From NCBI RefSeq assembly GCF_013318015.2, contig NZ_CP115841.1, positions 2,418,001 to 2,482,000 on the forward strand: a stretch of DNA of 64,000 nt. Direction: 5' to 3'. This DNA is from Agrobacterium tumefaciens (GTDB lineage Bacteria; Pseudomonadota; Alphaproteobacteria; Rhizobiales; Rhizobiaceae). Shown here in pieces: positions 20,290 to 29,914 of this stretch. The notes beneath the pieces were generated by a model, which was not told where the DNA came from, did not search any database, and saw nothing but the letters and a program-made list of their open reading frames with translations. Position numbers and translations under genes: made by a program. The stretch's first letter is position 1. Each line of letters opens with the position of its first letter.

Positions 20290-20559
20290 TTATTCTGCGG
20301 CTTCCGCTTTCGGGGCCACGGATACGAATACGCGGCCGTTGGCCTTCGTACGGAAGTTCACGTTACCTGCGGTCAGTGCGAAAATCGTGTGGTCCTTGCC
20401 GATGCCAACGTTGGCGCCCGGATGCCACTGGGTTCCGCGCTGACGCAGAATAATGTTGCCTGGAATGACAGCTTCGCCGCCGAACTTCTTTACGCCAAGG
20501 CGCTTGGATTCGGAATCGCGACCGTTACGCGATGAACCGCCAGCTTTTTTGTGTGCCAT
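20290..20559 (-). CDS. rpmA: 50S ribosomal protein L27
   Basis: 89-residue ribosomal protein at the peptidyl-transferase centre. It begins [18 protein letters not shown] and continues LGVKKFGGE and [16 protein letters not shown], as in all bacterial L27 proteins. No cleavable N-terminal extension of the Firmicutes type is present. AAGGAG precedes the ATG. It is the second gene of the rplU-rpmA operon, 40 bases after rplU. Confidence 0.98.
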
Positions 20560-20599
20560 TGGAGTTCTCCTTTAAACCTTGTTTCCCGTGTCGCGCCTA

Positions 20600-20914
20600 T
20601 CAGGCAGCAACGATGTCCGTGATGCGGACGACAGTGTGATGCTGACGATGGCCGCGCGAACGCTTGGAGTTCTGACGACGACGCTTCTTGAAGGCGATGA
20701 CCTTCTTGCCGCGATTGTGCTCGACAACTTCAGCCTTGACGATGGCACCCTTGACAAAGGGAGCACCGAACTGAGCGTCGGCGCCTTCGCCGATCACGAG
20801 AACTTCGGTGAATTCTACGGTTGCGCCTGCCTCTGCTTCCAGCTTTTCGATGGTCAGCACGGCATCGGCCGCTACGCGGTACTGCTTACCGCCGGTCTTG
20901 ATGACTGCGAACAT
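20600..20914 (-). CDS. rplU: 50S ribosomal protein L21
   Basis: 104-residue 23S rRNA-binding ribosomal protein. It begins MFAVIKTGGKQYRVAADAVLTIE and has the basic RNA-binding segment KKRRRQNSKRSRGHRQ, as expected for L21. The ATG has AAGGAT upstream. It is preceded by a leader of about 170 bases and a strong-looking promoter at 21091-21120, and followed by rpmA. Confidence 0.98.
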   Translation of the reverse strand: MFAVIKTGGKQYRVAADAVLTIEKLEAEAGATVEFTEVLVIGEGADAQFGAPFVKGAIVKAEVVEHNRGKKVIAFKKRRRQNSKRSRGHRQHHTVVRITDIVAA

Positions 20915-21242
20915 TTGTTATCCTTTCATGTTCGTTCCGGCTCTGCCCGCCAAAGCAAGCTGGCCGTCTTTTTATCAGTCGGAGTAGCGGAAATCCGTCA
21001 GGACTGAATGCCCTTTTGAAAGTCTGCCGGTGAAGCCGCCTTTGAGGGGCGGAATAAACAGAAGGCGCAATACGCCATCAATTTGGGTGCGAATTACGCG
21101 AGACATCAGTTTATGTCAAGATGACGGATGTTTGAAAAGTAACTCTAACGCCAAGAATTTCATGCTTTTTTGGCAAGCGAAGCAGTCAGGTCTCGAAATT
21201 TGCGCAGCAAGTGTTTATATGGGCCTTCAACAAGGAGCAGAA
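20915..21242. other. Gene-free region: rplU leader and divergent promoters
   Basis: 328 bases without a convincing gene. The minus-strand rplU promoter is at 21091-21120; the transcript leader to rplU contains a small CCGCC/GGCGG hairpin at 21037-21053 and could carry an L21 autoregulatory structure. The right part is AT-richer and should hold the plus-strand promoter of the metallopeptidase gene. No tRNA is recognisable. Confidence 0.5.
21091..21120 (-). promoter_or_regulatory. Probable sigma-70-type promoter of rplU-rpmA
   Basis: The minus strand reads CTTGACA, 17 bases, TAATTC. CTTGAC with a 17-base spacer is the rhizobial housekeeping -35 arrangement, and TAATTC is a fair -10. The predicted transcript starts about 170 bases before the rplU ATG. 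Confidence 0.65.
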
Positions 21243-21683
21243 ATGGCCCGCATAGACCAGACCGACGATTGGCGGGACCGCCATGCGCCGACACTTTCCG
21301 CCTTCGAGTCGCTTGCGATCGAGGCATATGGCCACCTGCCAGAAGAATTCCGTGCATTGACCAAGGATCTCGTCATCGAGATCTCTGATTTCCCAACAGA
21401 CGAAGTGTTCGAGGACATGGCGCTCGAAACACCGTTCGACTTGCTGGGATTGTTCGAGGGGCGCGGTATCTCCGAACGTTTCACCATGGAAACCGGCGAG
21501 ATGGTGAACCGCATCACGCTTTATCGCCGCCCCATTCTCGACTACTGGGCCGAGAATGAGGAAACGCTAGGCGACATCATCACCCATGTCCTCATCCACG
21601 AGATCGGCCATCACTTCGGCCTGTCGGATGACGACATGGAGCGGATCGAAGAAAGCGCCGACGAGGCCGCGGCGGAGCGCTGA
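21243..21683 (+). CDS. Small zincin-like metallopeptidase family protein (COG3824)
   Basis: 146-residue cytoplasmic protein with the zinc-binding motif HEIGHHFGLSDDD at about residues 119-131, preceded by a compact alpha/beta domain (ALTKDLVIEISDFP, GLFEGRGI, RITLYRRPILDYWAENEETLGD). It belongs to the widespread minimal zincin family whose substrate is unknown. The frame is open much further upstream, but the ATG at 21243, preceded by AAGGAG, begins the conserved part. It diverges from rplU. Confidence 0.88.
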   Translation: MARIDQTDDWRDRHAPTLSAFESLAIEAYGHLPEEFRALTKDLVIEISDFPTDEVFEDMALETPFDLLGLFEGRGISERFTMETGEMVNRITLYRRPILDYWAENEETLGDIITHVLIHEIGHHFGLSDDDMERIEESADEAAAER

Positions 21684-21704
21684 GCCCGCCGGCAGCCACT
21701 CCTC

Positions 21705-21911
21705 TTATTGCTCGCCGAGCTTCATATCCGGGTGGTATTCCTTGCCCTCGACCACCTTGGTCACGGCCTGGCCGCAATGCATGACGCCGCTTGCGGCGTT
21801 GAAGGCGTAGCTGGGTGAACCGGCAAGTTCCCACCCCTTGTTCAGAGCTTCGGTGACCCGGTGACAGAACTTCGCGTCATCGGGACCTGTAATGAAACGA
21901 TAGACCTTCAC
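21705..21911 (-). CDS. DUF1737 domain protein
   Basis: 68-residue protein of unknown function. It has the DUF1737 pattern: KVYRFITGPDDAKFCHRVTE, then LNKGWELAGSPSYAFN and a short tail. The start is GTG at 21911, whose GTGA overlaps the stop codon of the upstream CoA-ester lyase, so the two are coupled. DUF1737 also occurs as a small domain near other enzymes; its role is not known. Confidence 0.8.
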   Translation of the reverse strand: MKVYRFITGPDDAKFCHRVTEALNKGWELAGSPSYAFNAASGVMHCGQAVTKVVEGKEYHPDMKLGEQ

Positions 21912-22819
21912 GTCTTTTGCGCCTTTCGTTGTGCGATGATATCGGCCATGGCGACCAGCCTTTCGGCTTGGCTAACATGCAGCCGTTCGATCATCCGCCC
22001 GTTCATGTTGATGACGTTCAATTCCACAGATTCGGGTTTTGCGAAAGCGTCAATAATCACCCTGGCTTCAGCGACAGCGGCCTCATCGGGGCCGAAGTGA
22101 CGATTGGCGGGCTCGATCTGGGCCGGGTGGATCAGCATCTTGCCATCGAAGCCCATGGCGTGGCCCTGCTCGCACTCGGTGCCAAAAGCCGCGATATCGC
22201 GAAAATCATTCGACACGCTATCGATGACATCAAGCCCATAGGCGCGGGCGGCAAGCACCACCTGCATCATCCATGGCACGAGGTAGGTTCGCCCGGGCAC
22301 GGAAGGAACCCGTGTCTCCTTGCGCAGATCGTTGAGTCCGAGGACGAAAGCGGCAAGCCGTCCATCCGGCGTATGGGCAGCGTCAGCAATGGACGCTGCG
22401 TTCAACACACCGAGCGGCGTCTCGATCATCGCCCAGATTTTCAAGCCCTGGGGCGCATCGGCCTCCGCCAGAAGATCGGCCACATCGTTAATATCGGCGG
22501 GCTGCTCTACCTTCGGTAATAATACCGCATCCGGCCGGCAGGAAAGCACGAGCTTTAAATCCTCCATACCATCCGGCGTTGACAGCGGATTGATACGGAT
22601 AATGATCTCGCGTCCCGCAAAGTGCGCATCCGAAAACAGCCTGCCCAGATTCTCTCGCGCTTCGCCCTTCACATCGGGTGCAACGGAATCCTCCAGATCG
22701 AGAATAACCCCATCGCAATCGAGATCGCGGATTTTTTCGAGCGCCCTGACATTGATTGCCGGAACCGACAGCAGCGAACGGCGCGGTCTCACAGGAATAT
22801 TTTCGAAAAAATTAGTCAT
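21908..22819 (-). CDS. HpcH/HpaI-type CoA-ester lyase (CitE/malyl-CoA lyase-like)
   Basis: 303-residue TIM-barrel enzyme of the citrate lyase beta/malyl-CoA lyase superfamily. It begins with RRSLLSVPAINVRALEK and has the metal- and substrate-binding DGVILDLEDSVAPDVKGEAR, the acidic IRINPLSTPDG segment, and MIETPLGVLNA; DAPQGLKIW and GFDGKMLIHPAQI complete the pattern. It probably cleaves or forms a 3-hydroxyacyl-CoA such as malyl- or citramalyl-CoA, but the exact substrate cannot be read from sequence. Coupled to the DUF1737 gene. Confidence 0.82.
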   Translation of the reverse strand: MTNFFENIPVRPRRSLLSVPAINVRALEKIRDLDCDGVILDLEDSVAPDVKGEARENLGRLFSDAHFAGREIIIRINPLSTPDGMEDLKLVLSCRPDAVLLPKVEQPADINDVADLLAEADAPQGLKIWAMIETPLGVLNAASIADAAHTPDGRLAAFVLGLNDLRKETRVPSVPGRTYLVPWMMQVVLAARAYGLDVIDSVSNDFRDIAAFGTECEQGHAMGFDGKMLIHPAQIEPANRHFGPDEAAVAEARVIIDAFAKPESVELNVINMNGRMIERLHVSQAERLVAMADIIAQRKAQKT

Positions 22820-22928
22820 GCCGCACTTGTGTCAAGCTTTTGTGACATCTGCAACACCACAATCCACTGAATCCTCTTGCAAGCCGGAAGAAGAAGGCCC
22901 ACATTCGTCTGGAAAGAAAGGTTGAATC

Positions 22929-23159
22929 ATGCAAGGCATCCGTTCATTTTTCATTGCCGCATCCGGCATCGCACTTCTGGCTTTGGTGGCTCTTTTTACC
23001 GCCTCGCTTACGGTCGCTTTTATCGGCGTGCTCGCCGTTCTCAGCGCTGCCCGTCTGCTTTCGGCGCGTATGAAGCCGGCACCCATTCCGGTCAAGCCCC
23101 GCAACCAGCGCGACATGCGCGTCTGGAACGACGGCAAAGGCACGATCATCGATCTCTGA
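22929..23159 (+). CDS. Small hypothetical membrane protein
   Basis: 76 residues. A hydrophobic stretch at about residues 6-46 (two close membrane segments or one hairpin) is followed by a basic, proline-containing cytoplasmic tail ending VWNDGKGTIIDL. AAAGG precedes the ATG. The same kind of small protein occurs next to leu genes in relatives, but I do not recognise a named family. It lies on the plus strand 165 bases before leuD. Confidence 0.65.
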   Translation: MQGIRSFFIAASGIALLALVALFTASLTVAFIGVLAVLSAARLLSARMKPAPIPVKPRNQRDMRVWNDGKGTIIDL

Positions 23160-23260
23160 GATCGTTAATCCTGCCAAAATGCGAGAACGCTGCACGCGGC
23201 GTACCGAAGAATGCGGGTTTGCGCTTCTAAAGCGATCCGTTTTGCAGTATTTCCCGACAG

Positions 23261-23296
23261 AAAATATCCGGCGGGCGTCAGTCCTCGCCGGATTTT
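23261..23296 (+). terminator. Hairpin upstream of leuD
   Basis: AAAATATCCGGCG (23261-23273) pairs with CGCCGGATTTT (23286-23296), allowing a two-base bulge, with T-rich 3' side. It probably ends the transcript of the small membrane-protein gene; it could also act as a leuD attenuator, though no leader peptide rich in leucine is visible. Confidence 0.5.
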
Positions 23297-23324
23297 GTGA
23301 CCAGGGAAACACGGGAAGCGACAG

Positions 23325-23930
23325 ATGGAAAAATTCACCAAGCTGACGGGCGTTGCTGCGCCCATGCCGGTCGTCAATATCGACACCGATATGATCATTC
23401 CCAAAGACTATCTTAAGACCATCAAGCGCACGGGTCTTGGCACCGGCCTTTTTGCCGAGTCGCGTTATCTCGAAGATGGCTCGCCCAATCCAGATTTTGT
23501 GCTGAACAAGCCCGCTTACCAGAACGCCCAGATCCTCGTCGCGGGCGATAATTTTGGCTGCGGCTCTTCGCGCGAACATGCACCATGGGCGCTTCTCGAT
23601 TTCGGCATCCGCTGCGTGATCTCCACCAGCTTCGCCGATATCTTTTATAACAACTGTTTCAAGAACGGCATTCTGCCTGTCGTCGTCAGCCCCGAGAATC
23701 TCGAAAAGCTGTTGGACGACGCCTCGCGCGGCTCGAACGCCGTTCTGTCCATCGATCTGGAACGTCAGGAAATCAGCGGCCCTGATGGCGGCACGATCAC
23801 CTTCGAGATCGATGAATTCAAGCGCCATTGCATGCTGAACGGCCTCGACGACATCGGCCTGACACTGGAGCATTCCGGCGCCATCGACACGTTCGAAAAG
23901 GCAACTGCCTCGGTCCGCCCCTGGGCCTGA
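23325..23930 (+). CDS. leuD: 3-isopropylmalate dehydratase small subunit
   Basis: 201-residue swivel subunit of isopropylmalate isomerase, acting with LeuC in leucine synthesis. It has [30 protein letters not shown], and the conserved [17 protein letters not shown] loop near residue 73. leuC is not in this window, as is common in Rhizobiales. An intrinsic terminator follows, so leuB has its own promoter. Confidence 0.96.
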   Translation: MEKFTKLTGVAAPMPVVNIDTDMIIPKDYLKTIKRTGLGTGLFAESRYLEDGSPNPDFVLNKPAYQNAQILVAGDNFGCGSSREHAPWALLDFGIRCVISTSFADIFYNNCFKNGILPVVVSPENLEKLLDDASRGSNAVLSIDLERQEISGPDGGTITFEIDEFKRHCMLNGLDDIGLTLEHSGAIDTFEKATASVRPWA

Positions 23931-23950
23931 CCGCACTTCTATCCTCTTTT

Positions 23951-23990
23951 AAAAGCCGATCCCGTACAAAACCGTACCGGATCGGCTTTT
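23951..23990 (+). terminator. Intrinsic terminator of leuD
   Basis: AAAAGCCGATCC (23951-23962) and GGATCGGCTTTT (23979-23990) form a 12-bp stem; the loop has an extra GTAC/GTAC pairing. The T-run follows on the plus strand. Confidence 0.85.
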
Positions 23991-24155
23991 GCTTTGCTTG
24001 AAATGCCGTTGAGGCGGGGATAAGAAGCCCCCGATCCCGTTCGGCTGGCGATGTGACTTGTGAGGCGGCAGGACGGAAACGAGTTTGACGCCGCGCTCGC
24101 CGCAATCGAAAACCCTTCATGATGGTTTCCGGCGCGCCGCCCAAGGAGGGTTCTC

Positions 24156-25268
24156 ATGACAGTCCGCACGCTTTTCCTTCTGCCCGGTGACGGTATCGGC
24201 CCCGAGGCCATGGCCGAAGTCCGCAAACTGATCGACTATATGAACAGCGCGAAAAATGCCGGCTTCACCACGCAGGAAGGTCTGGTCGGCGGCTCCGCTT
24301 ATGATGCCCATGGCGTCGCGATTTCCGACGCAGATATGGAAAAGGCCCTTGCCGCCGATGCGATCCTGTTTGGCGCCGTGGGCGGCCCGAAGTGGGATGG
24401 CGTTCCCTACGAACACCGCCCGGAAGCCGGCCTGCTTCGCCTGCGCAAGGATCTCGAACTTTTCGCCAACCTGCGCCCCGCCATCTGCTACCCGGCACTT
24501 GCCGAAGCCTCCTCACTGAAGCCGGAGCTGGTAGAGGGTCTCGATATCCTCATCGTCCGCGAATTGACGGGCGGTGTCTATTTCGGCGAGCCCAAGCAGA
24601 TCATCGACCTCGGCAACGGCCAGAAGCGCGGTATCGACACGCAGATCTACGACACCTTCGAGATCGAGCGCATCGCCAGCGTCGCTTTCGAACTGGCACG
24701 CACACGCGACAACCGCGTCTGCTCCATGGAGAAGCGCAACGTCATGAAGTCTGGCGTTTTGTGGAACCAGGTCGTCACCGAAACCCACGCTGCGAAATAC
24801 AAGGACGTTCAGCTGGAGCATATGCTGGCCGATGCCGGCGGCATGCAGCTGGTGCGCAAGCCCAAACAGTTCGACGTGATCGTGACCGACAACCTCTTCG
24901 GCGACATGCTTTCCGACGTCGCTGCCATGCTGACGGGCTCGCTCGGCATGCTGCCGTCGGCATCGCTTGGTGCACCAGATGCCAAGACCGGCAAGCGCAA
25001 GGCCATGTACGAGCCGGTGCACGGTTCGGCACCTGACATTGCCGGCAAGGGCATCGCCAACCCCATTGCCATGATCGCGTCATTCGCCATGTGCCTGCGC
25101 TATTCGTTCAATATGGTTGATGAGGCAACGAAGCTCGAAACTGCAATTGCGAACGTGCTCGACAAGGGCATCCGCACCGCCGACATCATGTCCGACGGTT
25201 CCCGTCAGGTCAGCACCTCCGAAATGGGTGACGCGGTTCTCGCAGAATTCAAGGCGCTTTCGGCGTGA
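24156..25268 (+). CDS. leuB: 3-isopropylmalate dehydrogenase
   Basis: 370-residue NAD-dependent enzyme that oxidises and decarboxylates 3-isopropylmalate in leucine synthesis. It has [14 protein letters not shown] at the N-terminus, [22 protein letters not shown], and the metal/substrate site [23 protein letters not shown] precedes the ATG. The last 20 bases overlap the end of the convergent cytochrome c peroxidase gene. Confidence 0.97.
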   Translation: MTVRTLFLLPGDGIGPEAMAEVRKLIDYMNSAKNAGFTTQEGLVGGSAYDAHGVAISDADMEKALAADAILFGAVGGPKWDGVPYEHRPEAGLLRLRKDLELFANLRPAICYPALAEASSLKPELVEGLDILIVRELTGGVYFGEPKQIIDLGNGQKRGIDTQIYDTFEIERIASVAFELARTRDNRVCSMEKRNVMKSGVLWNQVVTETHAAKYKDVQLEHMLADAGGMQLVRKPKQFDVIVTDNLFGDMLSDVAAMLTGSLGMLPSASLGAPDAKTGKRKAMYEPVHGSAPDIAGKGIANPIAMIASFAMCLRYSFNMVDEATKLETAIANVLDKGIRTADIMSDGSRQVSTSEMGDAVLAEFKALSA

Positions 25269-26499
25269 CGCTGACGGCAACCGGTTGGGCAGGCGGCACG
25301 GTCGCTTGCCCATCTTCCTTTGGCAAAAGATGTTCATATCTTTTGTCAGTCAGCGTCTTCAAAAAGGCGACGATGGCGTCCACACGCTTGTCGTCCAGCG
25401 CCGGTGCGGAAGTCAGCTCTGTCATAGCGATATTATCAGGCACTTCCGGCGCATCCCAGGTTTTACCCGTTTCAGGGTTGATCTGCCGGCTGGGTTTCTT
25501 GCTTTTGTATTTCACGTAAAACAGCACCACCGTGCGCAGATCCTTAAACACGCCATTGTGCATGTAGGGACCAGTGACGGCGACGTTGCGAAGAGTAGGC
25601 ACCTTGAACTTGCCGCGCTGAGCCGGATCGCCGGCCACGGCGGGATTTTGCGCCAATCCGAGATCGACCGCATCCGGCTTGGAGCCGTTGGCTGCCCTGA
25701 CCGACGTGTTGGCCGGAACACCGATGTTGAAATATTTGTGGTTGGTGAAGAGGCCGTCTTCCAAACCCTTGGCGCCACGGATTTCATGGCAGGTATTGCA
25801 ATTGGTGAACTGTGTCGAGGAGATCAGAACCCGGCCCAGCTCCTCCTGATCGGTCAGCTTTTCTTCGCCGCGCAGGAAACGGTCATACCTGGAATCGAAG
25901 GTGGAGAATTCATCGGAACGCTCGAAGCTCGCCAGCGCCTTGGTCATCGCAGCAAAGGCGCCTTCGTCACTCTGGAAAACATCGCTGCCGAACTGTGTGC
26001 CGAACGCCGCAACATAATCAGGGTTTTCCTTCAGCCGTTTGACGACAGAGGCTTTATCCGGCATGCCCATTTCGATCGGGTTGAGCGGTGGTCCACCCGC
26101 CTGGTCTTCCAGCAGGGAGGCACGACCATCCCAGAATTGCCCGCCGACATACTCTCCCGCAGCGTTCCTGCCGAATGGCGGCGTGAACCGGGCATAGGCT
26201 GCAGTCGGCGCATTGCGGTCGCCCAGCGAAATCCCGTCATCGCCGAGAGAGACGTCCCGCCCGACCTTGTCGCTTTCGCGCGCATCGGAAAAACCCGCCG
26301 CCTGCATATGGCAGGTGGAACACGCCATCGTCCGGTTCATGGAGAGATTGGCATCATCGAACAGCGCCGCGCCGAGTTTTTCAAGCGTTGCATAATCTTC
26401 GCCGCCATGAGCCCGCATTTGACCAGCACCGATCTCGAGCGGAACCGGTATCATGGCCACGGCAAGGGCGGCAGAAATGAATAGGCGCAGTCTTTTCAT
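25249..26499 (-). CDS. Di-haem cytochrome c peroxidase (CcpA/MauG family)
   Basis: 416-residue exported protein: signal peptide at about residues 1-26, and two c-type haem sites, CSTCH at residues 60-64 and CNTCH near residue 235. MQAAGFSD after the first haem and the [17 protein letters not shown] segment are the conserved CCP elements. It probably reduces hydrogen peroxide in the periplasm, or has a MauG-like oxidation role; the sequence does not distinguish these. The C-terminus is an extended Pro/Val-rich tail. Its 3' end overlaps leuB. Confidence 0.9.
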   Translation of the reverse strand: MKRLRLFISAALAVAMIPVPLEIGAGQMRAHGGEDYATLEKLGAALFDDANLSMNRTMACSTCHMQAAGFSDARESDKVGRDVSLGDDGISLGDRNAPTAAYARFTPPFGRNAAGEYVGGQFWDGRASLLEDQAGGPPLNPIEMGMPDKASVVKRLKENPDYVAAFGTQFGSDVFQSDEGAFAAMTKALASFERSDEFSTFDSRYDRFLRGEEKLTDQEELGRVLISSTQFTNCNTCHEIRGAKGLEDGLFTNHKYFNIGVPANTSVRAANGSKPDAVDLGLAQNPAVAGDPAQRGKFKVPTLRNVAVTGPYMHNGVFKDLRTVVLFYVKYKSKKPSRQINPETGKTWDAPEVPDNIAMTELTSAPALDDKRVDAIVAFLKTLTDKRYEHLLPKEDGQATVPPAQPVAVSVTPKAP

Positions 26500-26622
26500 T
26501 GAAATAGCGTTTCGGAAACTCGGGACGACAGTGGCTATATAGCACTTACCTATCGCACCAGACTACAAACTTTCTCAGCCCGCTCCACTTTGACGCAACC
26601 CCGCATCCGGACGCCAAATTGC

Positions 26623-27939
26623 TTACCCGGCTTTGGCTATCGCGTGGAAGAAAGTGCCTGAAACAAGACCCCGCCTGCCACCGGAGGGGCCGAGCGGACG
26701 ACCCTGTCCGTCAGCGATCTGAGCGAAAGGCTCATCGTGACCCGGATCGATAACACGCGCATAGTGAAACTCGTGGCCGCGCAGAACTTCGCCCGCTTTG
26801 CCCAGCGGCCCATCTGCCACGATTGCAGCCTGCCGGTAACCGAGGTTCATCTTGCGCGTGGCGAAACTGGTGGCATGTGACAGAAGCCCGGTCATGGCAT
26901 GGGTGACACCATCGGCATCTTCCAGCGCCGCTCCCAAAACCATATAGCCGCCGCACTCGCCATGCACCGGCTTCGTCTCGGCAAAACGGACAATCCCCGC
27001 TTTAAACCCGGCAGCATCGGTAAGCCTTTCAGCGTAAAGTTCGGGATAACCACCTGGCAGCCAGCAAATGTCGCAGGTCTCATCGGGCGCCTCGTCGGCC
27101 AGCGGTGAGAAGGGCACGATCTCCGCCCCCGCTGCATGCCAGTGGTTCTTGAGGTGCGGATAAAGAAAGGTGAAAGCCGCGTCGTCTGCAAGCGCGATGC
27201 GCTGGCCGGGCGGCGCAATCGCTGCCTCCACCGAGCCGGAGGGCACATCTACAGGCGCAGCGAGCGAAAGCAAGGCATCGAGATCAATGGACCTTTCCAT
27301 CGCATCCGCCAGCCGTTCTATATGCGCGTCGATTTCCGGATGTTCGCTGGCCTGCACCAGCCCCAGATGCCGTTCCGGCAGGATGAGTGACGGATCACGC
27401 ATGACGCATCCTGCGACAGGCAGACCGATTTTTTCGATGGCCTCCGTGCACAGCGTCCGGTGTCTTTCGCTGCCGGCGCGGTTCAGCACCACCGCCGCCA
27501 TGGTGACAACAGGATCATAGTGGGCAAAACCATAGGCAACAGCAGCGGCTGTCTGCGATTGACCCGACACATCCAACACCAGCAGCACGGGAATGCCGAA
27601 CAGCCGGGCCAGATCCGCCGCAGAACCGGTGCGGTTTTCCGCCACGGGGATACCGTCGAACAGGCCCATGGCGCTTTCGATCAAAACGAGGTCAGCACCA
27701 TCAGCCTGCTGCAACAGCAGGTGTCGAAGCAATTCCGGCTGCATGGCCCAGCTGTCGAGATTGAGGCCGGATGTGCCGGTGGCGAAGGCATGGAAGCCGG
27801 GGTCGATATAATCCGGCCCCGTCTTGATGCCGCGCACCTTTATGCCGCGCCGGGCAAAGGCCCTGAGCAAGCCGATTGTTACGCTGGTCTTGCCGGATCC
27901 AGAGCGCGGTGCGCCGATGATGATCGCCCGTGTGGTCAT
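26623..27939 (-). CDS. cobB: Hydrogenobyrinic/cobyrinic acid a,c-diamide synthase
   Basis: 438-residue ATP- and glutamine-dependent amidase that amidates the a and c side chains of the corrin ring. The P-loop domain starts GAPRSGSGKTSVTIG at residues 8-22; the C-terminal triad-type amidotransferase domain has its cysteine in HGECGGYMVLG at about residue 327. The start overlaps the cobA stop as ATGA, so the two are coupled. It is the distal gene of a minus-strand cobA-cobB unit. Confidence 0.94.
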   Translation of the reverse strand: MTTRAIIIGAPRSGSGKTSVTIGLLRAFARRGIKVRGIKTGPDYIDPGFHAFATGTSGLNLDSWAMQPELLRHLLLQQADGADLVLIESAMGLFDGIPVAENRTGSAADLARLFGIPVLLVLDVSGQSQTAAAVAYGFAHYDPVVTMAAVVLNRAGSERHRTLCTEAIEKIGLPVAGCVMRDPSLILPERHLGLVQASEHPEIDAHIERLADAMERSIDLDALLSLAAPVDVPSGSVEAAIAPPGQRIALADDAAFTFLYPHLKNHWHAAGAEIVPFSPLADEAPDETCDICWLPGGYPELYAERLTDAAGFKAGIVRFAETKPVHGECGGYMVLGAALEDADGVTHAMTGLLSHATSFATRKMNLGYRQAAIVADGPLGKAGEVLRGHEFHYARVIDPGHDEPFAQIADGQGRPLGPSGGRRGLVSGTFFHAIAKAG

Positions 27940-28724
27940 AAGGTCGGCACCCCAAGTCGGTCGCGCATCGAAACGATCTCGCCAATAACGATCAGCGCCG
28001 GCGCCTCGAATTTTTCCCGTTTTGCATCGTCAGCTATGCTTTCCAGTGTGCCGATGAAAATCCGTTCTTGCGCGGTCGTTGCCGACATGATGACGGCGAC
28101 CGGCGTCTTGCCCGAACGACCGCCCTGCATCAGAAGACCGGCGATCGAGCCTATGTTCTTAAGCCCCATATAAACGACGATGGGTTCCTGTGTCTTCGCC
28201 AATTCCAGCCAATCCAGATCCTCTTCGGTCCCGGCGGCATGGCCGGTGGCAAGCGTGACAGCGCGGCTGATACCGCGCATGGTGGCGGGAATGCGCGCTG
28301 AAGCAAGGGCTGCAAGCGACGAGGTCATGCCCGGCAAGATACGAAATGAGATGCCGGCGCGGACAAGCGCCTCCGCCTCTTCGCCGCCACGCCCGAAAAT
28401 AAACGGATCGCCACCCTTAAGCCGCAACACCTTCTTACCCTGTCGGGCGAGATCAATCAGGGAGGCGGTGATGTCGTCCTGTGTTGCCGACGGCTTGCCG
28501 CCGCGCTTGCCGGCAAACACGATTTCAGCCTGGGGCCCGAGGGAAACGACATCGTCGCTCACCAGCGCGTCGCGCACGATCACATCGGCCTGCGAAAGGG
28601 CGAGCGCCACTTCGAGCGTCAGATAACGCACATCGCCCGGACCCGCGCCTGCGAGCCAGACATGCCCGGCCTCAAAGACCGGACCTTTTGCGGCGATGCT
28701 GTTCAAAACCTGCGCTATCGACAT
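27936..28724 (-). CDS. cobA: Uroporphyrinogen-III C-methyltransferase
   Basis: 262-residue SAM-dependent enzyme that converts uroporphyrinogen III to precorrin-2, the branch point to cobalamin. VWLAGAGPGDVRYLTLEVA at about residues 23-41 and RLKGGDPFIFGRGGEEAEAL are the diagnostic motifs. It is a stand-alone CobA, not fused to CysG-type dehydrogenase domains. It diverges from cbiD with a 59-base gap. Confidence 0.94.
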   Translation of the reverse strand: MSIAQVLNSIAAKGPVFEAGHVWLAGAGPGDVRYLTLEVALALSQADVIVRDALVSDDVVSLGPQAEIVFAGKRGGKPSATQDDITASLIDLARQGKKVLRLKGGDPFIFGRGGEEAEALVRAGISFRILPGMTSSLAALASARIPATMRGISRAVTLATGHAAGTEEDLDWLELAKTQEPIVVYMGLKNIGSIAGLLMQGGRSGKTPVAVIMSATTAQERIFIGTLESIADDAKREKFEAPALIVIGEIVSMRDRLGVPTL

Positions 28725-28783
28725 TCTTCTCGGCTGCTTTTTTAACGATGACGGAAATAGCCGTCCCGGCTATAGGAATTCAT

Positions 28784-29914
28784 ATGGAAACGGATGGAAA
28801 GACCCTTCGCCGCGGCTGGACCACGGGCACTTGCGCGGCAGCCGCCACGAAGGCGGCCTGCGCTGCCCTTCTGACCGGCGAGTTTCCTTACCCTGTCGAA
28901 GTCGAACTTCCAAGCGGCGCGAGGCCGGCATTTTCTCTCGCCACCGAGGAAAAAGGTGAAAACTTCGCAAGAGCCGGCGTCGTCAAGGATGCAGGCGACG
29001 ATCCCGACGTGACCCATGGTGCGCTTATCGAAAGCACCGTGCGACGGGGAAAGCCCGGCAGCGGCATCACCTTCAAGGCCGGAAAAGGCGTCGGCACCAT
29101 CACCCGGCCTGGATTGCCCCTGCCGCCTGGCGAACCCGCGATCAACCCCGTACCGCGCAAGATGATCGAAACCGCCATTCGCGAAGTAGCCGGTGACGAT
29201 GCCGATTTCGAAGTCGAGATTTCCGTTCGGGACGGCGAGAAAATCGCGGAAAAGACCCTGAATGGCAGGCTCGGTATTGTCGGCGGCATTTCCATCCTTG
29301 GCACCACCGGCATCGTTATCCCGTTTTCCTGCTCGGCATGGATCCACTCCATCTGGCGCGGCATCGATGTGGCGCGCGCCACCGGCTGCACCCATCTGCT
29401 CGGCGCGACCGGCAACACCTCGGAAAAGGCGGGGCAGGCAGTGTACGGCCTGCCAGAGACCGCACTGATCGACATGGGTGATTTTATCGGTGGCATGCTG
29501 AAATATCTGCGCAGCCACCCCGTCGAACGGGTAACCATTGCCGGCGGCGTCGCCAAGATGACCAAGCTCGCCCAGGGCATGCTGGACGTGCATTCCAAGA
29601 AAGGCCTGGCCGATCTTGATGCGCTGGCGGTACTCGCAACCGAGGCTGGCGGAGATGAAAATCTTGCCCTCGCCATTCGTCAGGCCAACATGGTTGCTCA
29701 CGCCTTTGAGCTGGCCGAACGCGCGGGGATAGACCTCGGCGCGATCGTTGCGGAAAAAGCCTGGGTAACAGCGGCTGCCGCTTTGAAGGTGCCCGGCATC
29801 GAGCTTGATATTCTGGTGTTCGATCGTCAGGGCACGCTCAAGGGACGCACCGCCTCCACGCCGTCGCATCAGCCCTTCGCATCTTCCTTCGGGGAGCGGA
29901 ACCGCCGGACATAA
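28784..29914 (+). CDS. cbiD: CbiD-type precorrin-5B (C1)-methyltransferase
   Basis: 376-residue enzyme for C-1 methylation of the corrin ring with loss of the extruded acyl fragment. It has the family start [28 protein letters not shown] [14 protein letters not shown], and the [12 protein letters not shown] loop. In the classical oxygen-dependent route this step uses CobF; no CobF is seen in the window. AGGA lies 6 bases before the ATG at 28784; another in-frame ATG is at 28748. The last 46 bases overlap cobM on the other strand. Confidence 0.9.
   Translation: METDGKTLRRGWTTGTCAAAATKAACAALLTGEFPYPVEVELPSGARPAFSLATEEKGENFARAGVVKDAGDDPDVTHGALIESTVRRGKPGSGITFKAGKGVGTITRPGLPLPPGEPAINPVPRKMIETAIREVAGDDADFEVEISVRDGEKIAEKTLNGRLGIVGGISILGTTGIVIPFSCSAWIHSIWRGIDVARATGCTHLLGATGNTSEKAGQAVYGLPETALIDMGDFIGGMLKYLRSHPVERVTIAGGVAKMTKLAQGMLDVHSKKGLADLDALAVLATEAGGDENLALAIRQANMVAHAFELAERAGIDLGAIVAEKAWVTAAAALKVPGIELDILVFDRQGTLKGRTASTPSHQPFASSFGERNRRT

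Noticed and set aside
22944..23936. 330-codon minus-strand open frame opposite leuD and the small membrane-protein gene
   Set aside because: The composition is antisense-like (rich in D, R, A, H) and leuD is unambiguous on the other strand.
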